Shown: piece by piece, positions 16,529 through 24,420 of the stretch
How the letters are laid out: each line of letters opens with the position of its first letter
Position numbering within the stretch: the stretch's first letter is position 1
NCBI GenBank assembly: GCA_903825315.1
Contig: CAIKAD010000001.1
Span: 1 to 64,000 of the forward strand
Length of the DNA: 64,000 nucleotides
Source of the DNA: an uncultured Candidatus Peregrinibacteria bacterium
GTDB taxonomy: Bacteria; Patescibacteriota; Gracilibacteria; Peribacterales; Peribacteraceae
Direction of reading: 5' to 3'
Made by a program: the position numbers and the translations under genes
Notes under the pieces: model-generated
What the model was told of the DNA's origin: nothing
Seen by the model: only the letters and a program-made list of their open reading frames with translations
The model's database searches: none

Positions 16529-17221
16529 ATGGCCAAATCCTCCCGTCCTGACCGCAAGCGTGGCGACCACCGAAGGCAGCGTGAACCGAGCGAATTTGCT
16601 GAGGCGACGCTGAGCATCGATCGCGTGACGCGCGTGGTCAAAGGCGGGCGCCGCATGCGCTTCCGCGCGATCGTGGTAATCGGCAACCGCAAGGGCAAAG
16701 TCGGTTTGGGAACGGGAAAGGCAACGGAAGTGCAGGCGTCAGTCAAAAAGGCAACGGCAGCTGCCAAGCGCAATATGCTCCGTGTGCCGCTTATCGAGGG
16801 CACCATTCCGCACGCCGTAGAAGTGAAGCACAAGGCCGCCAGGCTCCGCATTATGCCGGCCAGGCCCGGCACGGGCGTGATTGCCGGAGGTGCATTGCGT
16901 GTCATTTTGGACCACGCCGGCGTGAAGAACGTGCTTTCCAAGCGCTTCGGCTCCCGCAACAAGCTCGTCAATGCGCAGGCCACGATGATCGCTTTGCAGA
17001 AGCTCCGTGCCATCAATGTTCCTGTGGTAGAAGAGGCTCCCTCTCCCGCAGCAGCCGCTGCAGCCGCGGTGAAGCCCGCCGATGACGTGATGAGGGGCAG
17101 CCCCAAAGGTGTTTCCATGGGGGATAAACCGGGTGAAGATGCCATCGATGTGAAGACCGTCTCCCGCAAGGAAACGGAGCAGAAGAACCGCGATGCGAAG
17201 AGGAATCAGATGGAGAGATGA
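16529..17221 (+). CDS. rpsE: 30S ribosomal protein S5 with C-terminal extension
   Basis: The 230-aa product is S5, acting in decoding fidelity and mRNA entry. The double-stranded RNA-binding part (VVKGGRRMRFRAIVVIGNRK) and the C-terminal domain (GTGVIAGGALRVILDHAGVK) are intact to about residue 175. The ~55 extra residues are Ala-rich, then charged. In most bacteria rpmD and rplO follow; here rpmD (L30) is absent and an oppositely oriented block begins. Confidence 0.96.
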   Translation: MAKSSRPDRKRGDHRRQREPSEFAEATLSIDRVTRVVKGGRRMRFRAIVVIGNRKGKVGLGTGKATEVQASVKKATAAAKRNMLRVPLIEGTIPHAVEVKHKAARLRIMPARPGTGVIAGGALRVILDHAGVKNVLSKRFGSRNKLVNAQATMIALQKLRAINVPVVEEAPSPAAAAAAAVKPADDVMRGSPKGVSMGDKPGEDAIDVKTVSRKETEQKNRDAKRNQMER

Positions 17222-17227
17222 AGGGGG

Positions 17228-17313
17228 AATGACCAATTATTCAAAATCTCAATGATCAAAACGGTCATGAGGACGAAGCGTTTTTGGTCATTGCTAATTG
17301 GTCATTGGTCATT
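17228..17313. repeat. Palindromic repeat of the AATGACCAA type, copy 1
   Basis: The arms contain AATGACCAATTATTCAAAAT on the left and AATTGGTCATTGGTCATT on the right, around a centre with CGAAGCGTTTTTGGTCATTG. A second copy lies at 39804-39889 with nearly the same centre. It begins right after the rpsE stop, and the stop codon of the convergent CAP gene lies inside it. Confidence 0.7.
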
Positions 17314-18039
17314 ATGTACTTTTCCAATCGCCATCCCCCCAAACGTTTCCACCCAGTAGGAACCGGTGTAGCCGATGCCCACGTCGCGGTAATCGGGGCT
17401 GAGGAGGTGTTTGCGGTGCTCGGGGGAGAGGAGCCATTTTTGAATGATGACGTCGGGTGATACGTTGCCCCAGGCGATGTTCTCACCGTAGAAGAATTGC
17501 CAGGCACAGTTGCAGGACGGTTCCCGATACCCTGCGCTGCGGATGCGCTGAAGGGGGTCAATGCCTTCCGGGCTCGTATGATTGAGGTACCGTCGTCTTC
17601 GCATGTCATCTGCCTGAGCCTGTGCCGCCGCTTCCAGTCGGGGGTCCCGTTGGAGCGAGGCGAGCCCCTTCTTTTTGCGTTCCAGGTTGGTGAGGCGCAG
17701 GAGCCGCTCCTTGGTCACCGCCGCAGGAACCACCTTGTTTTTCTCGGTTGCTTTCTTGGAGGGCTGGGAGGAACTGGAGCTGCCGGTCATCTGTTCTTGC
17801 CGTTCTAGAAGCCGCTTAGCTCGTGTAATGCTGAGGTGCGGGATGGGGGCGATGGATGAAGAAGAGCTTGTGGAAGAACTCTGCAGCTTTAGGGATCCGG
17901 ATACCGAAGACGGCAGTGTCGTTTCGGTTCCCGTCCACATTGACGGCTCCGCCTGTACAAGGCCGGCCGTTTGTATCATGAGGACCGGCAAGAGTATCAA
18001 TGCCAATGGGAGGAGAACTGCATACGTCGAATGTCTCAC
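17302..18039 (-). CDS. Secreted CAP/SCP-domain protein
   Basis: The 245-aa product has a signal peptide (HSTYAVLLPLALILLPVL), a Ser-rich spacer and a C-terminal CAP (SCP/PR1-like, YkwD-type) domain of ~130 residues: LTNLERKKKGLASLQRDPRL, LNHTSPEG, YGENIAWG and LSPDYRDVGIG. Bacterial CAP proteins are extracellular; their activity is mostly unknown. The GTG at 18039 is chosen because TACACT lies 8 nt upstream and it gives a clean signal peptide; an ATG at 18081 is the alternative. The last codons (VHNDQ) lie inside a palindromic repeat, so the C-terminus was probably altered by it. Confidence 0.85.
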   Translation of the reverse strand: MRHSTYAVLLPLALILLPVLMIQTAGLVQAEPSMWTGTETTLPSSVSGSLKLQSSSTSSSSSIAPIPHLSITRAKRLLERQEQMTGSSSSSQPSKKATEKNKVVPAAVTKERLLRLTNLERKKKGLASLQRDPRLEAAAQAQADDMRRRRYLNHTSPEGIDPLQRIRSAGYREPSCNCAWQFFYGENIAWGNVSPDVIIQKWLLSPEHRKHLLSPDYRDVGIGYTGSYWVETFGGMAIGKVHNDQ

Positions 18040-18156
18040 GGAAATAAAGTGTAGCAGCGATCTCTTCTGGAAAAACCCCATTCGCCTTCAGCCGAAGGTT
18101 GGAAATGGGGTTTGCTTGTGATGGAATGGTCATGTTGATTGTTGGTTGTAATCTTT

Positions 18157-18870
18157 TCAGCCGCCAAAGTCCTGCACCCAAATATTGCCGACGATGCCGA
18201 TACCGATTTCCCGGAAGCTGGGACGGAGGATGTTCTCGCGGTGCCCCGGAGAATTCATCCAATCATTCATCACCTGTTCGGGTGATGTCTGACCGCGGGC
18301 GATGTTTTCGCCGTAGGTGGAGCCGCGGTAACCGGCTGCTTGGATGCGGTTCGTGGGGGAAAGGCCGTCCGGGTTCACATGGTCGAAGAAGTTGCGCTTT
18401 TGCATGTCTTCGGCGTGGCCCTGGGCTGCGGAGGCCAACTGGTTATTCCAGGTGAGCGGAGGCAAATTTGCTTTTGTGCGTGCCTGGTTGACCAGGTCGA
18501 GCACCTGCTGCGCTGCCTGACTTACATTGATCGGAGTGGACGGAGCGGAAGGGGCGGATGAAGCGGGTTGGGAGGGGGCGGTGGGGGCCTGCCCGTATTG
18601 CGTCCAATCCGCGGGGATCTGCGGCGTGGACAGACGAGATTGACTGCTCTGAAGCCTCTGCAGCACGGATGCGGGGATGCGGGAGCGCATGCTCTGGGAC
18701 CCGAAGTTCTGCAGGTACGGGGAAACGCTGCGCTGGTTCGGGGAAGGCGTGCTCGATTGCTGTTGCACGGGCGTGCGGTTGGCGTAGGGGCACGTTCCGG
18801 CGGCGGAAGCCGGCGTCAGTGTAGCTACGAGCAGCGGGAGGGCGAAGGCAAGGGCGATGTATTTCTTCAT
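18157..18870 (-). CDS. Secreted CAP/SCP-domain protein
   Basis: The 237-aa product starts with a typical signal peptide (MKKYIALAFALPLLVATLTP, cleavage after ASA). A Gln/Ser/Pro-rich spacer of ~95 residues leads to a CAP domain: LDLVNQARTKANLPPLTWNN, FFDHVNPDG, YGENIARG, WMNSPGHRENILRPSFREIG. It is a paralogue of the neighbouring CAP gene. The upstream in-frame ATGs at 18894 and 18876 add only a few residues before the signal peptide, so 18870 is preferred. The pair interrupts the spc ribosomal operon in reverse orientation. Confidence 0.86.
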   Translation of the reverse strand: MKKYIALAFALPLLVATLTPASAAGTCPYANRTPVQQQSSTPSPNQRSVSPYLQNFGSQSMRSRIPASVLQRLQSSQSRLSTPQIPADWTQYGQAPTAPSQPASSAPSAPSTPINVSQAAQQVLDLVNQARTKANLPPLTWNNQLASAAQGHAEDMQKRNFFDHVNPDGLSPTNRIQAAGYRGSTYGENIARGQTSPEQVMNDWMNSPGHRENILRPSFREIGIGIVGNIWVQDFGG

Positions 18871-18934
18871 AGACATACAGGGGGTAGATGACAAAGTGCG
18901 TCTTGGGATTCAACGTCATTCAATGCACTGCGAT

Positions 18935-19170
18935 GCACGGTTCTCGGTTGGTCGACCGATGATGCCAGAGAGCAATGAGCGCATCCGCGGGGCGCCGGTG
19001 TTGAGAGCCTCCGGAGTTCCTCAGCCACATAGCTCGGACACGGTGAGCATGGCGGGGGGCGCTCAGGAGGGACGGGCAGGGGTGCCCGCGGGCACGCCGC
19101 GTCAATCGAGAGCGAACGCGGCAAGTCATAACGAAGGCCGACGATGGTGAGCGTCATGACTGATCTACCG
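18935..19170. other. Palindrome-rich noncoding stretch, possible structured RNA
   Basis: No protein-like frame is present between the CAP gene and the guanylate kinase gene. The stretch is GC-rich and carries a perfect 14-bp palindrome GTGCCCGCGGGCAC (19082-19095), a 7-bp hairpin GCCGCGT/ACGCGGC (19096-19122) directly behind it, and CTACCGGTAG (19166-19175). I could not match it to RNase P, tmRNA, SRP or 6S RNA by eye. The remainder up to 19374 shows nothing recognisable. Confidence 0.35.
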
Positions 19171-19374
19171 GTAGGGAGCGACTTTTCTTCCGGGGGTCAT
19201 TCCCGTCAACGGATATTCACGAGTATTTCCGGAAAATGTGTGATGGGACGCCAGATGAACATCGTATGGAAGTTACGAGATTCTGATGGTGTGGTCTAAT
19301 GTTATTGTTAGGATGATGGGCTGGTGATTTGCGTTTAATGCACATCTTTGTAGAAGATTTCCGTTTACCCAGGG

Positions 19375-19473
19375 CTATTCGCTGTCTCTATCTTCTTTCT
19401 GCGCTTCATACAAAGGCGCAACCAAAGCATCGCGGATTCTAGAGAGCCATGTGATTTCTTCTGAGGAGAGCAC
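19375..19473 (-). CDS. Possible 32-aa ORF downstream of guanylate kinase
   Basis: On the minus strand a short frame starting at GTG 19473 reads LSSEEITWLSRIRDALVAPL followed by YEAQKEDRDSE and a stop. The sequence is strikingly protein-like (amphipathic helix) and begins 24 nt after the gmk stop. It may be a small coupled gene or the remnant of a lost one; it does not resemble the RNA polymerase omega subunit that often follows gmk. Confidence 0.3.
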   Translation of the reverse strand: MLSSEEITWLSRIRDALVAPLYEAQKEDRDSE

Positions 19474-19496
19474 GCGGGAGAAGCGCTAAGGAACTC

Positions 19497-20192
19497 CTAA
19501 GGAGATGGGGCATTGATGATCAGTCGTTCCAGTTTATCTATGGTTTCATCGAGGTCATCGTTGATGAAGACGGCATCGAAGAGCGCGGGCCGCTCACGAC
19601 ACAGGCGGATATCATCCTTGGCATTCTGTAGCCGCTCCTGCATGCTTGCTTCGCTGTCCCGCCCCCGCATGCACAGACGGCGATGTAGTTCATCCAGCAT
19701 GGCATCCTCAGTCTCGCCGGGAGGGAGAAGTCCTACGGAGACGATTGACTGCCGTCCGAACATTTCGGCGAGCCCTTCCAGAAGCCGTAAATCGGTGATG
19801 GCGATTGGGAGTTTTCCCTTGTTCCATACTGCTTCAAAGTCCCGGTGCCGGTATCCGTAGAAGCGCTCTTCACTTTGGGAGGGAATGCGCGTGCAGGCGG
19901 CAAGATTGCCCGCCCGTTGTAAACACAGGAACGCCTCGGCGCCGAGGTAGTGGTATTCGCCGTCATCCCCCCGACGGGGGCCGCGTGTAGTGAGAATAGG
20001 CATGTGCTCCCGGTTATCACGGGAACGGACCAGGAGGCGTGAGATTGTCGTTTTGCCCACGCCCGATGGGCCGGTGAAGGCGAGAATCCGGCTGGTGTTC
20101 GACGGTCCATTTTTCAAGCCGGGAGAGGATATTGCTGCTTCCGGGCGCCGTCTATGGAGGTGCTTTTGCCTCTCTAGGACGCCCCTTTTCAA
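19497..20192 (-). CDS. gmk: Guanylate kinase-like P-loop kinase
   Basis: The product shows the P-loop GPSGVGKTT, the substrate segment (ILTTRGPRRGDDGEYHYLG) and ERFYGYRHRDFEAVW, typical of guanylate kinases that phosphorylate GMP to GDP. The C-terminal half is more diverged than usual (LDELHRRLCMRGRDSE in place of the usual lid), so a relaxed or different nucleotide specificity is possible. The frame is open to 20255, but that would overlap the start of the divergent rplO. TTG 20192 is the nearest start that clears rplO, though this choice is uncertain. Confidence 0.78.
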   Translation of the reverse strand: MKRGVLERQKHLHRRRPEAAISSPGLKNGPSNTSRILAFTGPSGVGKTTISRLLVRSRDNREHMPILTTRGPRRGDDGEYHYLGAEAFLCLQRAGNLAACTRIPSQSEERFYGYRHRDFEAVWNKGKLPIAITDLRLLEGLAEMFGRQSIVSVGLLPPGETEDAMLDELHRRLCMRGRDSEASMQERLQNAKDDIRLCRERPALFDAVFINDDLDETIDKLERLIINAPSP

Positions 20193-20193
20193 T

Positions 20194-20222
20194 TTGACCG
20201 AATACGGTTCCCCCCCTACAAT
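20194..20222 (+). promoter_or_regulatory. Promoter of rplO-secY
   Basis: TTGACC (20194-20199) and TACAAT (20217-20222) are separated by 17 nt, five of six matches in each box. The rplO ATG follows the -10 box after only 8 nt, so the transcript should be leaderless. It restarts transcription after the reverse block that splits the ribosomal operon. Confidence 0.72.
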
Positions 20223-20230
20223 CGCAGCCC

Positions 20231-20677
20231 ATGTTGCATGAATTGAAGCCAGCACCGGGTTCGACGCACCGCCGCAAGCGCGTGGCGCGCGGTAACAGTG
20301 CCGGAGGCGGCACCACGGGCGGGCGCGGCACCAAAGGCCAGCAGTCCCGCGTGGGCAAGGGCCGCAAGTTCGGCTTTGAAGGAGGCCAGACGCCGCTCCT
20401 ACGCCGCCAACCCAAAATGGGCGGCTTTAAGCGGCTGCGCAAAATCCAATACGAAATCATCAATTTAGACGTGCTGGAGGCGAAGCTTCCGGCAGGGGAG
20501 TACGACGTGGCGAAATTAAAGGAGGTGCGCGTTGTCCGCTCGAACCGTCCCGTCAAACTCCTGCAGGGCGACGCTCTTACCAAGGCTTTCACCCTCGCCG
20601 TGCACGCGGCATCCAAAGGCGCCAAGGCGGCGGTGGAAAAGGCCGGAGGAAAGGTGCAAATCGTCAAAGTCGCCTGA
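20231..20677 (+). CDS. rplO: 50S ribosomal protein L15
   Basis: The 148-aa product is L15: Gly/Arg-rich N-terminus (RVARGNSAGGGTTGGRGTKG) and KFGFEGGQTPLLRRQPKMGG, which threads into 23S rRNA. Length is normal. It is preceded by its own promoter rather than by rpmD. The ATG at 20231 (MLHELKPAPGS) is the conserved start. Confidence 0.96.
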   Translation: MLHELKPAPGSTHRRKRVARGNSAGGGTTGGRGTKGQQSRVGKGRKFGFEGGQTPLLRRQPKMGGFKRLRKIQYEIINLDVLEAKLPAGEYDVAKLKEVRVVRSNRPVKLLQGDALTKAFTLAVHAASKGAKAAVEKAGGKVQIVKVA

Positions 20678-20783
20678 AGTTCAACCTTCTCGCGGGGGTC
20701 TTTGTCGGTTATGCTTTCCTTACAGCCGTCAGCTTTGACCGATGCCGCTGGCTGCTTTTCCCCGCTTCCAACCATCCTGTCCC

Positions 20784-22067
20784 ATGTTCAAATACCTCCA
20801 GCAGATCTGGCACTCCGAAGATCTCCGCAAGCGCATCACGTTTACGCTCGCGCTGCTCTTTGTCTATCGCCTCGTGGGGCACATCGCGGTACCGGGCGCG
20901 GATCCCACCGCGCTCAAGCAGTTTCTCGGCACGCGCGGCACGTCGGGGGCGCTGGGGATTTTTTCCGCCCTTACCGGAGGCAATATCGACAACTTCTCCA
21001 TCGTAATGCTCGGGCTCTCGCCCTACATCAATGCATCCATCATCGTGCAGCTTGCTGCCGTCATTTTCCCCAAGCTGGAGGCGCTCAGTAAGGAGGGCGT
21101 GCAGGGACAGCAGGAGCTCAACCGCTACACGCGCTGGCTCACGCTGCCGCTTGCCTTCCTCCAGAGCTACGGCTTTCTCATCCTCCTCGGGCGCAATACG
21201 GGCGGTCTCAAACTGGTGGACATCAGTTTCCCCGGCGTCCTCGCTCCCATGCTCTTCATCACAGTGGGTTCACTGTTCCTTATGTGGCTCGGTGAGTTGA
21301 TTACGGAGAAGGGGTTGGGGAACGGCTCCTCACTCATCATTTTCACGGGCATTGTGACAGAAATTCCCGCGCGCGTGAGCGCCATTCTCCTGGCGGGCGA
21401 CACCAAATTGAGCGCCTTTGCCTTCTTCGGGCTTGTCTCGGTAGCCATGCTCATCGCAGTGGTCCTCTTTACGGATGCACACCGTCTCATCCCCATCACC
21501 TATGCCAACCAGGGCGCAGGCCGCGGCGTGCAGGGTAGCATTCCCATCCGCCTCAACCAGGCGGGCATGATCCCCATTATCTTTGCCATCTCGCTCGTCA
21601 CGTTCCCGGCGGTAGCCGCGCAGTTCATGCAGACGGCACCGCGCCTGCAAGGCATCGTGACGTTCATTGCCACGTACCTCAGCTCCGAGCATCCGAGCTA
21701 TATGTACATTACCGCGTATTTCCTCCTCGTCATCGCCTTCACGTATTTTTACGTGTCCGTCACCTTCAAGCCTACCGACCTCGCGGAGAACATTCAGAAG
21801 CGCGGCGGCTTTATCCCCGGCGTGCGGCCCGGGCAGCAGACGGCCAAGCTCCTCGAGCGCACGAGTAGCCGTCTCAACCTGTGGGGCGGCATCTTCCTCG
21901 GCATCGTCGCCATTATCCCGCTGCTCTTCACCAGGTACACAACGCTCTCCTCGTCGGATCTCATCATCTCCGGTTCCGGATTGATCATCATCGTTGGCGT
22001 GGTGATGGAACTGATCCGGCAGATCAACGCGCAGATGTTGGCGCATGATTATGAGAAGCTTGTCTAA
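20784..22067 (+). CDS. secY: Preprotein translocase subunit SecY
   Basis: The 427-aa product has the ten membrane segments of SecY, the channel of the Sec translocon. Recognisable are the plug-region segment (GGNIDNFSIVMLGLSPYINA) and the NRYTRW loop motif, and PTDLAENIQKRGGFIPGVRP in the cytoplasmic loop that contacts SecA and the ribosome. The frame is open upstream to 20742, but the conserved start MFKYLQQIW is the ATG at 20784. It follows rplO as in most bacteria. Confidence 0.96.
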   Translation: MFKYLQQIWHSEDLRKRITFTLALLFVYRLVGHIAVPGADPTALKQFLGTRGTSGALGIFSALTGGNIDNFSIVMLGLSPYINASIIVQLAAVIFPKLEALSKEGVQGQQELNRYTRWLTLPLAFLQSYGFLILLGRNTGGLKLVDISFPGVLAPMLFITVGSLFLMWLGELITEKGLGNGSSLIIFTGIVTEIPARVSAILLAGDTKLSAFAFFGLVSVAMLIAVVLFTDAHRLIPITYANQGAGRGVQGSIPIRLNQAGMIPIIFAISLVTFPAVAAQFMQTAPRLQGIVTFIATYLSSEHPSYMYITAYFLLVIAFTYFYVSVTFKPTDLAENIQKRGGFIPGVRPGQQTAKLLERTSSRLNLWGGIFLGIVAIIPLLFTRYTTLSSSDLIISGSGLIIIVGVVMELIRQINAQMLAHDYEKLV

Positions 22068-22088
22068 GACATGATGAGAAGGATTAAT

Positions 22089-22128
22089 GGATTACCATGA
22101 TTTTGATAATGGATAATCATGGTTATCC
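22089..22128. repeat. Hairpin repeat between secY and adk
   Basis: GGATTACCATGATT (22089-22102) and AATCATGGTTATCC (22115-22128) pair at 13 of 14 positions around a 12-nt loop. Downstream, 22175-22205 carries repeated GATTCTTGATTCATGATTC words. No T-run follows, so this is not a standard terminator. Confidence 0.55.
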
Positions 22129-22213
22129 TGTCATTAAGTGAATCAGGGAGAGAAGGAGCGGGTGCAAGAGATCACCTCTTGATTCTTGATTCATGATTCT
22201 TCATTCTGCAGCC

Positions 22214-22780
22214 ATGGATCTCCTTCTCTTCGGTATTCAAGGATCAGGTAAGGGCACGCAGGCGAAGAAGCTCGCGGCCGAGTTTAACTACGACATCTTT
22301 GAGGCGGGGGGTGAGCTGCGGAAGATCGCAGCTTCCGGATCTGAGTTGGGTCAGACGGTGAAGTCCTATATCGACGACGGCAAGCTTGTTCCGCATCCGA
22401 TCATCATGCAGGTGGTTAAAGAGGCGATAACCAAGCGGCCCAAGGACCAGAAGATTTTGTTCGACGGCATTCCGCGCGATGAGAACCAAAAGAAGGACTT
22501 TGATGCGATTATGCAGGAAGTGGGACGCGACTTTCGTGCCATTCATCTGCTTCTCGATCCGGAGGAAGGTGTTGAGCGCATTCTCGGCCGCGCGAAAATC
22601 GAAGGCCGCGCCGATGACGCCAATGAAGAGATCATCCGCCGCCGCATGAGCACGTTCGTGGAAAAGACGATGCCGGTGATCGAGGCGTATAAGGGGCAGG
22701 GGAAGGTTGTGGAAGTGGATGGCAGGAAGTCGGTTGAGGCGGTCTATGCTGCGCTGAAGCAAGCTGTGGAAGGGGCATAA
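22214..22780 (+). CDS. adk: Adenylate kinase
   Basis: The 188-aa product is a short adenylate kinase (ATP + AMP to 2 ADP). It shows the P-loop GIQGSGKGTQ, the AMP-binding DGIPRDENQ and the arginine-rich lid border GRADDANEEIIRRRM. The lid is the short type without zinc cysteines. The ATG at 22214 places the P-loop at the usual distance from the N-terminus; the frame is open slightly further upstream. It follows secY, the usual order. Confidence 0.93.
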   Translation: MDLLLFGIQGSGKGTQAKKLAAEFNYDIFEAGGELRKIAASGSELGQTVKSYIDDGKLVPHPIIMQVVKEAITKRPKDQKILFDGIPRDENQKKDFDAIMQEVGRDFRAIHLLLDPEEGVERILGRAKIEGRADDANEEIIRRRMSTFVEKTMPVIEAYKGQGKVVEVDGRKSVEAVYAALKQAVEGA

Positions 22781-22781
22781 G

Positions 22782-22880
22782 AAGCACCAAGAACCAAATC
22801 CCAAGTACCAATCCCTCTCCAGAGCTTTGGTGCCTGGAAATTGGGATTTGGTGCTTTCTCAGTGGGGTTTGGTGCTTTCT
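22782..22880. repeat. Palindromic repeat of the AGCACCAAA type
   Basis: Starting at the adk stop, AGCACCAAGAACCAAATCCC on the left opposes AATTGGGATTTGGTGCTTTC on the right, followed by one more GGTTTGGTGCTTTC unit. It lies between adk and map, and its right end overlaps the map promoter. Confidence 0.6.
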
Positions 22881-22896
22881 GCGGTGCGCGTACAAT
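22869..22896 (+). promoter_or_regulatory. Putative leaderless promoter of map
   Basis: TTGGTG and TACAAT (22891-22896) are 16 nt apart; the map ATG is 6 nt after the -10 box. The -35 box is poor and is part of the preceding repeat. Confidence 0.45.
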
Positions 22897-22902
22897 ATAT
22901 CT

Positions 22903-23649
22903 ATGTCAAAGTTCCAGATATTAACGGCGAAGGAGATCGCCGCAGCGCGCGAGAGCGGGAAGATTTTGCGCGGCGCATTGGATCTGGTGGCCGGGGCGGC
23001 GCGCGAGGGCGTTACCACGCGGGAGCTGGACCGTCTTGCCGAGGAATACATCCGCTCTCATGGCGGCGAGCCGGTATTTAAAGGGTACCACGGGTATCCG
23101 GCTTCGCTGTGCATCTCCATCAATGACGAGTGCGTGCATGGCATACCGGGGGAACGTACCCTTCAATCTGGCGACGTTGTCGGGCTGGACTGCGGTGTGA
23201 AGTACAAGGGCATCTGCACCGACGCATGTGTCACCGTGGCGGTAGGCGAGGTGACCGAGGAGGAGAAGCGGCTGATTGAGGTCACGGAACGCGCACTCAA
23301 AGAGGCTGTTCGTCAGGTGCGGCCTTCTGCAAGGGTGGGGGACTTGTCCGCCAAGATCCAGGAAACGGTGGAAGGCGCGGGGTTCCACTGTATCCGCGCC
23401 CTCACGGGGCACGGCCTTGGGTCAAATCTCCATCAACATCCCGATATCCATAATCTGGGCGATGCCGGCACCGGCCCGGAGATTCCTGCATACACGCTCC
23501 TTGCCATCGAGCCCATCACAAGCATCGGCACCGGCAGTATCCGCGAAGGGGATGACGGCTGGACCATTCATACGGCGGATGGCTCCACATCGGCGCACTT
23601 TGAGCATACGGTTTTGGTGGTTCCGGAGGGTGTGGAAGTTATCGCGTAG
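22903..23649 (+). CDS. map: Methionine aminopeptidase, type I
   Basis: The 248-aa product removes the N-terminal methionine from nascent proteins. The metal ligands of the pita-bread fold are visible: Asp in LDCGVKYKGICTDACVT, His in TGHGLGSNLHQHP, Glu in LAIEPITSIG and Glu in HFEHTVLV. Length is normal for type Ia without a zinc-finger extension. It starts 6 nt after a TACAAT box, so it is probably transcribed as a leaderless unit as well as from the operon. Confidence 0.95.
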   Translation: MSKFQILTAKEIAAARESGKILRGALDLVAGAAREGVTTRELDRLAEEYIRSHGGEPVFKGYHGYPASLCISINDECVHGIPGERTLQSGDVVGLDCGVKYKGICTDACVTVAVGEVTEEEKRLIEVTERALKEAVRQVRPSARVGDLSAKIQETVEGAGFHCIRALTGHGLGSNLHQHPDIHNLGDAGTGPEIPAYTLLAIEPITSIGTGSIREGDDGWTIHTADGSTSAHFEHTVLVVPEGVEVIA

Positions 23650-23652
23650 GGG

Positions 23653-23775
23653 TAGGAAACCGAGGAATCCGAGGAAACCCGGGAAATCGAAGGGTAGTCG
23701 CAGATGAGGTTTTGACGATCGTGAGGATCCTTCCCTCAGATTCTTCGGTTTCCTTGGTTTCTTCCGTTTCTTTCC
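23653..23775. repeat. Nonamer palindrome (GAAACCGAG type)
   Basis: The left arm is AGGAAACCGAGGAATCCGAG and onward; the right arm contains TTCTTCGGTTTCCTTGGTTT and further TTC units. The arms are imperfect reverse complements with a loop of about 60 nt. It lies just after the map stop. Confidence 0.65.
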
Positions 23776-23934
23776 TCTATAATTCCTTAATGGAACGCAA
23801 AAGTATGATAAAACAACAATATGGAAACAATGCAACACAATTTTCCATCCCTGAAGGTTAATAGCCGGGAATACGCTTGCTGACGCAAAAATCTCTCTGT
23901 AGGATCATCCGGCTCTTGACCCTCTTATTTCTCT

Positions 23935-24231
23935 GTGTCCAAGGATGTCATTGAATTACTCGGCGTTGTGGAAGAAGCATATCCCAATGCCACATTCAAA
24001 GTCCGTGTGACCAGTGAACAGGCGAAAGACCACATTTTGCTCTGTCATCTGGCAGGGCGCATGCGGGTCCACCGCGTGCGTATTCTCCCCGGTGACAAAG
24101 TGAAGATTGAGATGACCCCGTACGACTTGCAGAAAGGCCGCATTGTCTACCGGTTCCTCCCAACGCATCCCGGCCAGCAGTCCCCGCAGGGAACGCCGGC
24201 AACGGTCACTCCTCCTTCCCATCAGCATTAA
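23935..24231 (+). CDS. infA: Translation initiation factor IF-1
   Basis: The 98-aa product has the IF-1 OB-fold ([51 protein letters not shown]). It binds the ribosomal A site during initiation. The start is GTG at 23935. The last ~20 residues ([21 protein letters not shown]) are a Pro/Gln-rich addition to the usual 72-residue factor. Confidence 0.93.
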   Translation: MSKDVIELLGVVEEAYPNATFKVRVTSEQAKDHILLCHLAGRMRVHRVRILPGDKVKIEMTPYDLQKGRIVYRFLPTHPGQQSPQGTPATVTPPSHQH

Positions 24232-24273
24232 TTCATTTCCTTTCGCATCCAGGAATGGATGCTACCGCACTCG

Positions 24274-24402
24274 ATGAAAGTCCGTCCCTCCGTCAAACCG
24301 CGCTGCAAAGACTGTCACCTCGTCCTCCGCCGCAACGGCAAGGGCAAGGTGGTGCGCCGCATCGTGTGTAAAAACCCGCGCCATAAGCAACGGCAGGGCT
24401 AA
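24274..24402 (+). CDS. rpmJ: 50S ribosomal protein L36
   Basis: The 42-aa product reads [20 protein letters not shown] at the start and ends with [10 protein letters not shown]. The zinc ligands C11, C14, C32 and H37 are present. A few residues (around NGKGK) lengthen the loop between the CXXC and the third cysteine compared with the usual 37-38-residue protein. It lies between infA and rpsM, the normal position. Confidence 0.95.
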   Translation: MKVRPSVKPRCKDCHLVLRRNGKGKVVRRIVCKNPRHKQRQG

Positions 24403-24420
24403 ACCTTTTTCCTCGCTCTT

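Noticed and set aside
18935-19170. RNase P RNA, on the minus strand, because of GGCTGAGGAACTCCGGAGGC
   Set aside because: Only this one stretch resembles the conserved 5' region; the ACAGAA-type 3' region and other universal elements are not found.
22089-22128. Rho-independent terminator after secY
   Set aside because: The stem is AT-rich and not followed by a T-run, so I list it only as a hairpin repeat.
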